Shown piece after piece: positions 50,027-58,982 of a DNA stretch of 64,000 nucleotides. This DNA is from Bacteroidales bacterium. Its GTDB lineage: Bacteria; Bacteroidota; Bacteroidia; Bacteroidales; P3. The notes beneath the pieces are model-generated. The model searched no databases. It was not told where the DNA came from and saw only the letters and a list, made by a program, of their open reading frames with translations. The translations under genes were made by a program, and so were the position numbers. The stretch covers positions 1 through 64,000 of the forward strand of contig JAFZXE010000021.1 in the NCBI GenBank assembly GCA_017616895.1. Reading direction: 5' to 3'. The first letter of the stretch is position 1; each line of letters starts with the position of its first letter.

Positions 50027-52975
50027 GTGAGCGACTGTATTGAAATACACGGTGCGCGGTGCAATAACCTGAAGAACATCGATGTTGACATACCAACAGG
50101 CAAGTTGGTGGTCATTACAGGTTTGAGCGGCAGCGGCAAATCGAGCCTGGCCTTCGACACACTTTACGCCGAAGGCCAGCGCCGATATGTGGAGAGCCTA
50201 AGCAGCTATGCACGCCAGTTTATGGGACGCATGGCGAAGCCCGAGGTGGATTACATCAAAAACATCTCGCCCGCCATCGCCATAGAGCAACGTGTGAACA
50301 GCAGCAATCCTCGCTCGACGGTGGGCACCAGCACCGAGATATACGAATATCTCAAACTGCTGTTCGCCCGCATCGGACGCACCTTCTCCCCTATTTCGGG
50401 TGTGGAGGTAAAGCGCCACTCGGTGAGCGACGTGACCGACTACATCAGCGCCCTTGCCGACGGCACACGGGTGATGATCTACGCCCCGCTGCAGGTCACA
50501 AAAGAGCGTCCGCTCGACGAACAACTGAAGATACTGCACCAAGAGGGCTTCATGCGTGTCTCAATCGCAGGCACGATAGTGAAGATTGAGGATTACTTGC
50601 GCGTGCCAGCACAGGGCGATAATAGCGACGACGTGATGTTGCTGGTGGACCGCATAGAGATACACCACGAAGACGACGGGCAGACGGCCCGCATAGCCGA
50701 GTCGGTGCAGACAGCCTTCTTCGAAGGACGGGGCGAGTGTGTGGTTAGCAGTGAGTGCGTGCCAGCACAGGGCGATAATAAGCCGACGGTGGCGAGGTTT
50801 TCGAACCGATTTGAAGCCGACGGCATCACCTTCGAGAAACCCAACCCGAACTTCTTCAGCTTCAACAACCCCTACGGAGCCTGTCCTACCTGTCAGGGTT
50901 ATGGCAGCGTGATAGGTATCGACGAACATCTGGTGATACCCAACCCCAGCTTGTCGGTGTATGACAACGCTGTGGTGTGCTGGCGCGGGGAGAAGATGCA
51001 GGAGTGGAAGACCTTCCTCATCAAGCAATCGACCAAGATAGGATTCCCGATACACACCCCCTACCGCGAGCTGACTGAAGAGCAGCGCGACATACTGTGG
51101 CACGGAAAGGGCAACTGGGAGGGCATAGACGGATTCTTCAACTGGGTTGACAGCCAGAACTACAAGATACAATACCGAGTGCTAGCGGCGAGATACAGAG
51201 GCAAGACCACCTGTCCCGACTGTCACGGAAGCCGCCTGCGCAAAGACGCCGACTACGTGAAGGTGGGCGGCAAGAGCATCACCGAGCTGACCAGAATGCA
51301 GGTGAGCGACCTACAGCAGTGGCTGGAGGCGTTGGAACTCAACGACCACGAGCGCGAAGTGTCGAAACGCATAATGGTGGAGCTTCGCAACCGCGTGGGT
51401 TACCTGATGGAGGTGGGACTCGGATATCTAACTCTGAGCCGACTGTCGAACACCCTTTCGGGCGGCGAGTCGCAGCGAATCAACCTTTCGACCTCGCTGG
51501 GCAGTTCGCTGGTGGGGTCGATGTACATACTCGACGAACCGTCGATAGGCCTCCACAGCCGCGACACCGAGCAGCTTATAGGTGTGTTGAAACACCTGCG
51601 TGATTTAGGCAACACCGTGATTGTGGTGGAGCACGACGAGGACATCATCCGTGCAGCCGACTACATCATCGACATCGGGCCATTGGCTGGAAGGCTGGGC
51701 GGCGAGGTGGTGTTTGCCGGACATTGCGAAAACGAGGTATGGAAGCAAGGCCTCTCGAAAAAGAAAGTCACAGCTTCAAACATAAAGAAATCCCTCACAC
51801 TGCAGTATCTCACCGGGCAACTCACCATACCAGTACCCGAAAGCCGACGCCGCTGGCGCGACCGAATATGCATCCACGGGGCATACTGCAACAACCTCAA
51901 GGATGTCGATATAGATTTCCCGCTCAACGTATTGACCGTCGTCACCGGTGTGAGCGGATCGGGCAAGACGAGCCTTGTGAAGCAGGTGCTCTACGACGTG
52001 CTGAAGAAACGCTTTGAGGACAACCCCGAATACACAGGACAGTGTGTGTCGCTCACGGGCGACGTGTCGCGTATCTGCGGAGTCGAGCTGGTTGACCAGA
52101 ACCCCATCGGACGCTCCACACGCAGCAACCCCGCCACATATATGAAAGCCTACGACGAGATACGCCAACTATATGCCTCGCAACCGTTGGCGAAAACACG
52201 CGGATACAAAGCAGGCTTCTTCTCGTTCAACACCGAAGGCGGACGCTGCGAGACATGCGAGGGAGAAGGCTACGTAACAATCGGCATGCAGTTCATGTCG
52301 GATCTGCACCTTGTATGCGAAGAGTGCCACGGAACCCGCTTCAAAGAAGAGACGCTCGAAGTGCTTTTCCGAGGCAAGAACGTGAGTGAGGTGCTCGATA
52401 TGACCATCGACCAGGCAGTCGAGTTCTTCTCTATCACCGACGAAGAGGAATGCGCCACCGACAACAAGAAAGAAATTCCCGACGCCGCCCCGCGAAAATC
52501 CGACCCCAAACAGGCGACGGCACAATCGCTCAAGGCCATACTCGCCCGACTCAAACCCCTGCAGGACGTAGGACTCGGATACCTGAAGATGGGACAGAGC
52601 AGCAGCTCGCTATCAGGCGGCGAGGCACAACGAGTCAAGCTTGCCTCCTACCTCATCAAAGGCTCTGACGAACGTCCACGGCTTTTCATTTTCGACGAAC
52701 CCTCCACAGGCCTGCATTTCCACGATATCAAGAAGCTGCTGCAGTCGTTCAACACCCTTATTGCCAACGGACACAGCATAATAGTCATCGAACACCACCC
52801 CGATATCATAAAGACCGCCGACTGGGTGATAGACCTCGGTCCTGAAGGAGGCGACCAAGGCGGTAACGTGGTGTTTGCAGGCACGCCAGAGGATTTGGTG
52901 AAATGCAAACAGTCATACACAGCGAAGCATGTGAAGTTAGCAGACAAGTGCGTGCCCGCACAGGGCGATAAATAA
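50027..52975 (+). CDS. uvrA: Excinuclease ABC subunit A
   Basis: Damage recognition in nucleotide-excision repair. 982 residues from a GTG that gives IEIHGARCNNLKNIDVDIP. Walker A sites at about 33 (GLSGSGKSS) and 641 (GVSGSGKTS), signatures LSGGESQRI near 478 and LSGGEAQRV near 862, and zinc-finger cysteines (CPTCQG, CPDCHGSR, CETCEGEG, CEECHGTR). It is longer than typical because of in-frame repeat words: VPAQGDNSDD (residue about 192), ECVPAQGDNKP (about 244) and a C-terminal KCVPAQGDK. The first two fall in variable loops of the insertion domain, so function is probably kept. Confidence 0.95.
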   Translation: MSDCIEIHGARCNNLKNIDVDIPTGKLVVITGLSGSGKSSLAFDTLYAEGQRRYVESLSSYARQFMGRMAKPEVDYIKNISPAIAIEQRVNSSNPRSTVGTSTEIYEYLKLLFARIGRTFSPISGVEVKRHSVSDVTDYISALADGTRVMIYAPLQVTKERPLDEQLKILHQEGFMRVSIAGTIVKIEDYLRVPAQGDNSDDVMLLVDRIEIHHEDDGQTARIAESVQTAFFEGRGECVVSSECVPAQGDNKPTVARFSNRFEADGITFEKPNPNFFSFNNPYGACPTCQGYGSVIGIDEHLVIPNPSLSVYDNAVVCWRGEKMQEWKTFLIKQSTKIGFPIHTPYRELTEEQRDILWHGKGNWEGIDGFFNWVDSQNYKIQYRVLAARYRGKTTCPDCHGSRLRKDADYVKVGGKSITELTRMQVSDLQQWLEALELNDHEREVSKRIMVELRNRVGYLMEVGLGYLTLSRLSNTLSGGESQRINLSTSLGSSLVGSMYILDEPSIGLHSRDTEQLIGVLKHLRDLGNTVIVVEHDEDIIRAADYIIDIGPLAGRLGGEVVFAGHCENEVWKQGLSKKKVTASNIKKSLTLQYLTGQLTIPVPESRRRWRDRICIHGAYCNNLKDVDIDFPLNVLTVVTGVSGSGKTSLVKQVLYDVLKKRFEDNPEYTGQCVSLTGDVSRICGVELVDQNPIGRSTRSNPATYMKAYDEIRQLYASQPLAKTRGYKAGFFSFNTEGGRCETCEGEGYVTIGMQFMSDLHLVCEECHGTRFKEETLEVLFRGKNVSEVLDMTIDQAVEFFSITDEEECATDNKKEIPDAAPRKSDPKQATAQSLKAILARLKPLQDVGLGYLKMGQSSSSLSGGEAQRVKLASYLIKGSDERPRLFIFDEPSTGLHFHDIKKLLQSFNTLIANGHSIIVIEHHPDIIKTADWVIDLGPEGGDQGGNVVFAGTPEDLVKCKQSYTAKHVKLADKCVPAQGDK
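50598..50623 (+). repeat. Hairpin element in uvrA, first
   Basis: GCGCGTGCCAGCACAGGGCG then ATAATAG, sense orientation, read in frame as RVPAQGDNS. Confidence 0.85.
50755..50780 (+). repeat. Hairpin element in uvrA, second
   Basis: GTGCGTGCCAGCACAGGGCG then ATAATA, sense, in frame as CVPAQGDN; nearly identical to the copy 157 bp upstream. Confidence 0.87.
52948..52970 (+). repeat. Hairpin element forming the uvrA 3' end
   Basis: GTGCGTGCCCGCACAGGGCG then ATAAATAA: the element encodes the last residues and supplies the stop. Confidence 0.85.
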
Positions 52976-53056
52976 GTTTTAAGCTGTAAGTTTTAAGTGA
53001 TTAGCGGTCAGAAAACATATCAACATAAAACATATCAACGTATCAACATAAATCCC
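52976..53056. repeat. AACATATC words before the membrane protein gene
   Basis: TTTTAAGCTGTAAGTTTTAAG, then AAACATATCAACATAAAAC and ATATCAACGTATCAAC words up to the start codon. Confidence 0.75.
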
Positions 53057-53635
53057 ATGAACAAACACATTCGTAAAATACGCACGGCGTCGTTGGTAGG
53101 GCTATATTGCTCGATGGCGCTGGTGGCTGCGATAGTTGCGCTTAACTATTTTCTAAAATGGCATGTGACGGGAGTTTCGCTGGCGATGCAGCGCTCGATG
53201 CTGGTGTGCGGCACAGTCTTGGCGGTACTTGTCACCGCTGTGGCGTTGCTCACCATACGCCGTTTCACACCCAAGATACGCCAACTCGACGACACCGAGC
53301 GCAAGGTGAAACTCTATGCCGGCAACATCGCACGACTCTACTACGCCGTCCTCGCCACCGTGATTATAGAATGTGTATTTGTCATAATCTCGGGCAACAC
53401 CATCCTGATAATGGTGACGCTGCTGCTGGTGATGATGCTGTTCCTCGCCTACCCCAACATGTACAAAATCAAGGTTGACCTAGGGTTGGACGACGACACC
53501 ATGAAGCAGCTTTTCGGCGACAAATATATCAGCGAGAAGAAAGAATGGGACGAGCGCCCTATAGCATGCGTGGAGTTGGGCAAAGACGAGCCAGAGAGCG
53601 AAGACGAGGAAGAGAAGAAAGGATGTCAACAATAG
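53057..53635 (+). CDS. Four-helix membrane protein of unknown function
   Basis: 192 residues. Four hydrophobic segments at about 12-35, 50-70, 96-117 and 120-138, positively charged N terminus, and a soluble acidic C terminus of 50 residues ending in a run of Glu/Lys. No family recognised. The start at 53057 is chosen because the 20 upstream codons are translated repeats. Its end overlaps the mnmE start by 13 bp, so the genes are co-transcribed. Confidence 0.7.
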   Translation: MNKHIRKIRTASLVGLYCSMALVAAIVALNYFLKWHVTGVSLAMQRSMLVCGTVLAVLVTAVALLTIRRFTPKIRQLDDTERKVKLYAGNIARLYYAVLATVIIECVFVIISGNTILIMVTLLLVMMLFLAYPNMYKIKVDLGLDDDTMKQLFGDKYISEKKEWDERPIACVELGKDEPESEDEEEKKGCQQ

Positions 53636-54979
53636 CATCCATATCGACGCCATCGGGCGTGGGCGGCATCGCCGTGATACGGATGTCGGGCGACAAAGCG
53701 AAAGGCATTGCCGAAGGCTTCATCAAACCACTCTCCGACCATAAGGCGATATACTCCCCTTTTGTTGCTGACGGCGAAGCCATAGACGAAGTTGTCGCAA
53801 CGTTTTTCAAGGCGCCCCACTCCTATACTGGCGACGATGTTGTGGAAATTGCCTGTCACGGCTCGATATATATACAGCAAGCCATATTGCAGCAGCTCAT
53901 ACAAGCTGGCGCACGGATGGCCGAACCGGGTGAGTTCACACGAAAAGCCTTCCTCAACGGACGGCTTAACCTCTCGCAGGCAGAAGCGGTTGCCGACCTC
54001 ATAAACTCGACATCACAAGTCTCGAACCAACTGGCTATGAGTCAGCTTCGCGGCGGCTACCAGCAGAAACTCAAAGAGATGCGGCAGGAGTTGCTCGACC
54101 TCACCGCATTGCTCGAGTTGGAGCTCGACTTCAGCCAAGAAGACGTGGAGTTTGCCGACCGCAGCCGCCTGACGGCATTGACACAAAACATAGAGAACGA
54201 AGCTACACGGCTGGTGGAGAGCTTCAGGACAGGAAACGCCGTGAAGAACGGAGTGAAGGTAGCCATCGTAGGACCACCCAACGCAGGCAAGAGTACGCTG
54301 CTGAACGCGCTGCTCGACGACGACCGCGCCATTGTGAGCGACATACCCGGCACCACCCGCGACACTATCGAAGACACAATCACCATCGACGGACTCCTCA
54401 TTCGCTTTATCGATACCGCCGGCATACGCCATACGGACAACCCCATAGAGCAGGCCGGCATCGACCGAAGCCTGAAAGCGGCAAAGGAAGCCGACGTGAT
54501 GATTTATGTTGTGGAAGCAGCTGACAAGGACAATCTGAACAATATTCCAACTATCCAAGGGACAACCATCATTGCCCTCAACAAATGCGACCTCCACGAC
54601 AATACAGACATCTCAACACATCAACATATTAACATATCAACATATCAACATATCAACATTAAACACATCAACATATCAACAGTTTAACATCTCAGCGAAG
54701 AACCGCACCGGCCTTGAGGAGTTGAAGCAAGCCATCGTGGCACCATTCAAAGAGACAGGCGACGGGGCTATGCTGACCAACCTGCGCCACTACGACGCCA
54801 TGCAACACCTGTTGGAAGCCATACGTCTCGTGAAGCAAGGTCTCGAACAGCAAACCCCGTCCGACCTCATCGCCATAGACCTTCGCGACGCCATATACCA
54901 TATCGGCACCATCACGGGCGAAGTGACCACCGACGAAGTGCTGGGAACGATATTCTCCCGTTTTTGCGTGGGCAAGTAA
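53623..54979 (+). pseudogene. mnmE: mnmE with a frameshift at an 8-bp repeat (broken or phase-variable)
   Basis: MnmE is the GTPase of the MnmE-MnmG complex that installs cmnm5U34 in tRNA. The N-terminal folate domain, G1 GPPNAGKST (about residue 218), DTAG and G4 NKCD (about 320) are in one frame; the G5 region FNISAKNRTGLEELKQAI and the conserved terminus FCVGK are in the next frame. The change occurs inside an array of 8-bp ATCAACAT units between G4 and G5. One extra unit, or loss of two, would join the frames with no stop. As read, the product ends at 54687 without the C-terminal cysteine. Sequencing error in the array is possible. Confidence 0.85.
54620..54680 (+). repeat. 8-bp ATCAACAT array inside mnmE
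   Basis: Five contiguous units at 54620-54659 (the second is ATTAACAT), then TTAAACAC, then ATCAACAT and ATCAAC. Same word as the spacers at 21.4, 33 and 53 kb. Confidence 0.92.
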
Positions 54980-54990
54980 TCTAATACACA

Positions 54991-55257
54991 ATGATATCCA
55001 TCCTAGAAATATACCTCATAGCCATCAACCTCGTGACATTCTTCATATATGGCATCGACAAACTCAAAGCCAAACGAGGGAAATGGCGCATACCCGAAAG
55101 CATGTTGCTGACGCTTGCCGTCGTTGGCGGAAGCATCGGAGCTTTGCTGGGGATGTTGGTCTTCAGACACAAGACAAAGCACAAGAAATTCATCATAGGA
55201 GTCCCCCTGATACTCGCAGCGCAAGTTGCGCTACTTATTGCGATAATGGCAAAATAA
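54991..55257 (+). CDS. DUF1294 membrane protein
   Basis: 88 residues with three hydrophobic segments and the DUF1294 pattern: FFIYGIDKLKAKRGKWRIPE, LLTLAVVGGSIGALLGMLVFRHKTKHKKF. Small inner-membrane protein of unknown role. It is 11 bp after mnmE, likely the same transcript. Confidence 0.85.
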   Translation: MISILEIYLIAINLVTFFIYGIDKLKAKRGKWRIPESMLLTLAVVGGSIGALLGMLVFRHKTKHKKFIIGVPLILAAQVALLIAIMAK

Positions 55258-55315
55258 CAGACAATAAACCATAACCGAAAGCGTTATTTCTAAATTGTAA
55301 CAAACGATTACAGAT

Positions 55316-56590
55316 ATGCTTCAATTACAGTACATCAAAGAGCACCGCGACGAGGTTATCGCCCGACTTAAAATCAAGAACGTACAGGACGTTGAAAACC
55401 GTATAGACAACATCATCAAACTCGACGAGCAGCGTCGTTCGCTGCAAGCCAAATCCGACGCCATAAAAGCCGACCAGAACCGCATTGCGAAAGAAATCGG
55501 CGCCCTTATGAAACAGGGCAAGCGCGAAGAGGCCGAAGCAGCAAAAGCGCAGACGGCTGCATTGAAAGCCGAAGAGAAAGAACTGAGCGAGCAGCAGGCG
55601 GCGGTCAGCAGTCAGCTCGACGAAGAGCTCATCTCACTGCCCAACGCACCTCATATCACGGTGCCCGTAGGAAAGAGCGAGGCCGACAACGTGGTGGTGG
55701 GCGAATTCGGCAAGAAACCCGAACTGCCAGCCGACGCACTGCCCCACTGGGAGCTCTGCGCCAAATACGACATCGTCGATTTCGAGCTGGGCAACAAGAT
55801 AACAGGCGCGGGATTCCCTGTGTATAAAGGCAAAGGCGCCCGTCTGCAGAGAGCTTTGATAAACTTCTTCCTCAACGAAGCCGCCGATGCAGGATTTGTA
55901 GAGATTCAGCCGCCGTTGATGGTGAACGAGGCATCGGGATTGGGTACCGGCCAGCTGCCCGACAAAGAGGGTCAGATGTATGCTATCCCGCTCGACGGAT
56001 TCTATATGATCCCCACCGCCGAAGTGCCCATCACAAACATCTATCGCGGCGAGATTGTGTCGGCCGACCAGTTCCCCATCAAGCACGTGGGCTACTCAGA
56101 GTGTTTCCGTCGCGAAGCCGGCAGCTATGGCAAGGACGTGAGAGGATTGAACCGACTGCACGAGTTCTCGAAAGTGGAGATTGTGGTCATCGAACACCCC
56201 GACCGCTCATACGAGCAGCTCGAAGAGATGAAGAAACATGTGGGCGGCCTGCTCGACAAACTGGGCCTCCCCTACCATATACTGAAACTCTGTGGCGGCG
56301 ACATAAGCTTCACTTCGGCTATGACTTTCGACTTCGAGGTGTGGAGCGCGGCACAGAAACGCTGGCTCGAAGTGTCGTCGGTATCGAACTTCGAGACATT
56401 CCAAGCCAACCGCATGAAGCTGCGTTTCAAAGACAGCGACGGCAAGATGAAACTCGCCCACACGTTGAACGGTTCGGCATTGGCTCTGCCCCGCATTATG
56501 GCTGCACTGCTGGAGAACAACCAGACGGCCGACGGCATAGTGATGCCCGAAGTGCTGAGACCGTATCTGGGGTTTGAGAAGATTCAGTGA
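55316..56590 (+). CDS. serS: Seryl-tRNA synthetase
   Basis: 424 residues. The N-terminal long coiled coil (residues 1-110) holds tRNA-Ser; the class II core has GAGFPVYKGKGARLQRAL, PTAEVPITN (motif 2 approach), ECFRREAGSYGKDVRGLNRLHEFSKVE and the motif 3 NGSALALPRIMAALLENNQ. Complete, normal length. No T-box seen. Confidence 0.97.
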   Translation: MLQLQYIKEHRDEVIARLKIKNVQDVENRIDNIIKLDEQRRSLQAKSDAIKADQNRIAKEIGALMKQGKREEAEAAKAQTAALKAEEKELSEQQAAVSSQLDEELISLPNAPHITVPVGKSEADNVVVGEFGKKPELPADALPHWELCAKYDIVDFELGNKITGAGFPVYKGKGARLQRALINFFLNEAADAGFVEIQPPLMVNEASGLGTGQLPDKEGQMYAIPLDGFYMIPTAEVPITNIYRGEIVSADQFPIKHVGYSECFRREAGSYGKDVRGLNRLHEFSKVEIVVIEHPDRSYEQLEEMKKHVGGLLDKLGLPYHILKLCGGDISFTSAMTFDFEVWSAAQKRWLEVSSVSNFETFQANRMKLRFKDSDGKMKLAHTLNGSALALPRIMAALLENNQTADGIVMPEVLRPYLGFEKIQ

Positions 56591-56594
56591 ACGG

Positions 56595-56760
56595 TGTGAA
56601 TTGTGAATTGTGAATTGTGAATTATTCGCTTGATTTAATTTTATTCAGCGGTGCTCATCAATGCTAAAGCATGTGTGAATAGTGAATAGACAAATGTATT
56701 TGCTGACTGCTGACCGCTGACTTGGAATTTGAATCTTGTGCCGAAGGCTGCGAACACCGA
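56595..56760. repeat. Repeat-word spacer with dispersed repeat copy 2
   Basis: GTGAATTGTGAATT octamers after serS, then the dispersed repeat (56619-56672, with TCATCAATGCTAAAGCAT) and TGACTGCTGACC words, here in the opposite polarity to most others. Confidence 0.75.
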
Positions 56761-56796
56761 TAAATCAAATAAAATGAAGTGAGTTAAACTTGAATC

Positions 56797-57267
56797 ATGA
56801 AAATCAAGTACCTCAAACTTAAGAACTGGCTGTATGTAGCATTGGGGGGGATGCTGGGCATCAACCTCTCATGCGACAAGACGTCGTCGCCTATTGCCTG
56901 CGAGTACGGCGTTCCCGAAGCAACCTATACCGTCAAAGGGCAGGTGACCAACCAGAACAGAGAGCCCATAAGTGGCATTCAGGTGAAGATAAATTTTTCA
57001 GCCGAAAACTTCAACGACGAAGTTTGGGAGTCTTCCGATGTAGTGACCGACAGCAACGGACGCTACGACATCTCAACCTACCAGTTCCCATATACCGACA
57101 CAATGTATCTTAAGTTCATCGACGTCGATGGCGAGGAGAATGGCGTGTATGCCGACACCGTGGTACATGTGTTGTTCAAGGACGCACAGTTCACGGGTGG
57201 CGACGGCAACTGGAACTACGGCTCCGCCACAGTCACCAAAGACGTGCAACTCCGGAGAGTGGAATAG
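56797..57267 (+). CDS. Lipoprotein of the rSAM/lipoprotein-system type
   Basis: 156 residues. Signal and lipobox end in NLSC (Cys26). The motif ACEYGVPEATYTVKGQV follows, which I recognise from the 'radical SAM-associated putative lipoprotein' family whose members are usually next to a dedicated radical SAM gene. The rest is one carboxypeptidase-regulatory-like Ig fold (PISGIQVKI, TDSNGRYDIS). No radical SAM gene is adjacent; the two in this window are 41 kb away. Family call from motif memory, moderately sure. Confidence 0.7.
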   Translation: MKIKYLKLKNWLYVALGGMLGINLSCDKTSSPIACEYGVPEATYTVKGQVTNQNREPISGIQVKINFSAENFNDEVWESSDVVTDSNGRYDISTYQFPYTDTMYLKFIDVDGEENGVYADTVVHVLFKDAQFTGGDGNWNYGSATVTKDVQLRRVE

Positions 57268-57331
57268 TTATAATTTTGAATTCTGAAAGTCGAATTTTGA
57301 AAGTTAGTGACCCTTTGGGGGGTGGTAAACA

Positions 57332-57362
57332 AATAGGGGCGTTCCGTCGGAACGCCCCTATT
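57332..57362. terminator. Bidirectional terminator
   Basis: AATAGGGGCGTTCC and GGAACGCCCCTATT form a perfect 14-bp stem with a 3-nt loop, between the convergent lipoprotein and barrel genes. Confidence 0.93.
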
Positions 57363-57386
57363 CTTTATGCTCAGATTCAACTAATC

Positions 57387-58181
57387 TTATTTGTGAGGTC
57401 CGAAGTGGAAGTTGAGACGGAGAGCCACAGTGCCGAAGTCGCGGGTGACGGGCTTGGGGTTGTACTGCAACGAGACGCCGTCGCCATAGTACTGAGTCCA
57501 ACGCGCAGCCAAGTCGGAGATTGGTAATGGGTCGATTTCCGAGTTCTCTTTCAGCATAATCTTGTGCGAGCCGAAGCCGTAGTAGTATATGCCGACCGAC
57601 ACCCAGTCGGAGAAGAAGCAACCAACGCCCACATTGCCCGAGAGAGCACCCTTGGCATTGTAGCGATAGTCGTCGCCAGCATTGAGGGCCTTGCCATACT
57701 CGCTCGAGATGAAGAGCAGGTCGTAACCGATGCCGAATTCAGCGTAGGGCATAATGATGTCGGTCACCGGGTAGCGGTATTGCGCACCGATGTAGAGAGG
57801 CACGTTGATGTACTGAGGATAGGTGTTGTTGGCCTCGTCAAACTGTTTGCGCAAATCCTTGTTGGGACGGTTCCAGAAGCCGTTGACCTCGACGTATGGG
57901 AGAACCTCGCCATACTCGCTGTTGTTGATAGGGATGCGATAGCCGAAACGGAATGCGAAACCAAGCATATCGGACGAGCTATTCATAATGTACTGAGTAC
58001 CCATCAAGCCTTGTGAGTTACCCATCAAAGCACCTGATACGGGGATTTTAGTTTTCATGTCGCCAGTAGATATGCCACCAGTAAGGCTGAGGCCGAATTC
58101 GAACTGTGCGTTGGCAGTAAAAGATGCGAAGCAGAAAGCTGCTCCGAGCACCAATGTCTTGAAAATGTTTGTCTTTTTCAT
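57387..58181 (-). CDS. Outer-membrane beta-barrel protein
   Basis: 264 residues from the ATG at 58181. Signal peptide ending ANA-Q, then alternating strands with FEFGLSLTGGISTGDMK, LGFAFRFGYRIPI, IMPYAEFGIGYDLLF, WVSVGIYYYGFGSHKI and a C-terminal TVALRLNFHFG strand, the usual 8-stranded porin/OmpX-like barrel signature. Specific role unknown. Confidence 0.8.
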   Translation of the reverse strand: MKKTNIFKTLVLGAAFCFASFTANAQFEFGLSLTGGISTGDMKTKIPVSGALMGNSQGLMGTQYIMNSSSDMLGFAFRFGYRIPINNSEYGEVLPYVEVNGFWNRPNKDLRKQFDEANNTYPQYINVPLYIGAQYRYPVTDIIMPYAEFGIGYDLLFISSEYGKALNAGDDYRYNAKGALSGNVGVGCFFSDWVSVGIYYYGFGSHKIMLKENSEIDPLPISDLAARWTQYYGDGVSLQYNPKPVTRDFGTVALRLNFHFGPHK

Positions 58182-58208
58182 ATTACAATCGTTTAAGATT
58201 ACGAGGGG

Positions 58209-58216
58209 CAAAGATA
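58209..58216 (-). promoter_or_regulatory. -7 element of the barrel gene
   Basis: TATCTTTG on the minus strand followed by C, 28 bp before the start codon. No clear -33. Confidence 0.55.
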
Positions 58217-58262
58217 CATATTTTTTTAGTTTTAAGCTGTAAGTTTTAAGTTTTTAAGTCAC

Positions 58263-58853
58263 TCATTCTATCCCGAACACTCCGGTTATGCCGCCGGCGA
58301 AGAGTTTGACGGACATGGCGAGGAGGATGACTCCGAAGAACTTGCGAAGCACATATATCACGTCGGTTCCCAGCTTGTTGGCAATTTTGTCTAGGAAGCG
58401 TATCACGAAATAATCCAACACTATGTTGAGGAACAGGCCTATCAGAATGTTGACCGACGCATACTCGGCTCTGAGCGAAATCAGCGCGGTGATGGCTCCG
58501 GGCCCTGCTATGAGGGGGAAGGCAACAGGCACGACGCTGGCACCGCTGGCAGTCGGCTCGTTCTTGATAATCTCCCTGCCAAGTACCATCTCCAGCGCAA
58601 GGATGAACAACACCAACGCTCCTGCAACGGCAAAGGATGAGGAGTCGATGCTGAAGAGTCGCAGCAAGGCGTCGCCGACGAAATAGAAAGCTACGAAAAG
58701 CAGCAACGCCACCAGCGTGGCCTGCAAAGGTTTGATGGCTTTGCCCTGATTGCGCATCGACACAAAGATGGGTATCGACCCGGTTATGTCGATGATGGCG
58801 AACATAACAAGGAAGGCGCTGAAGATTTCTACTATATTGATTTGATGAAACAT
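58263..58853 (-). CDS. marC: MarC family integral membrane protein
   Basis: 196 residues with six hydrophobic segments. FAIIDITGSIPIFVSM near the N terminus and VPVAFPLIAGPGAITALISL in the second half are MarC motifs. Inner membrane; transport function is assumed but unproven for the family. Confidence 0.92.
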   Translation of the reverse strand: MFHQINIVEIFSAFLVMFAIIDITGSIPIFVSMRNQGKAIKPLQATLVALLLFVAFYFVGDALLRLFSIDSSSFAVAGALVLFILALEMVLGREIIKNEPTASGASVVPVAFPLIAGPGAITALISLRAEYASVNILIGLFLNIVLDYFVIRFLDKIANKLGTDVIYVLRKFFGVILLAMSVKLFAGGITGVFGIE

Positions 58854-58857
58854 GGAT

Positions 58858-58970
58858 GATTGCGTTATTATGTTAGCGAGGTGAATGTAAAGATGTTAAG
58901 GTGTTAAGGTGTTGAAATGTGAGGATGTTAACTGACCGCTGACAGCTGACAGCTGACTACTTATAGTATA
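58858..58970. repeat. Mixed short-word spacer
   Basis: TTGCGTTATTATG, GTTAAGGTGTTAAGGTG octamers and TGACAGCTGACAGCTGAC heptamers. No gene. Confidence 0.8.
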
Positions 58971-58982
58971 ACGAAACTATCT

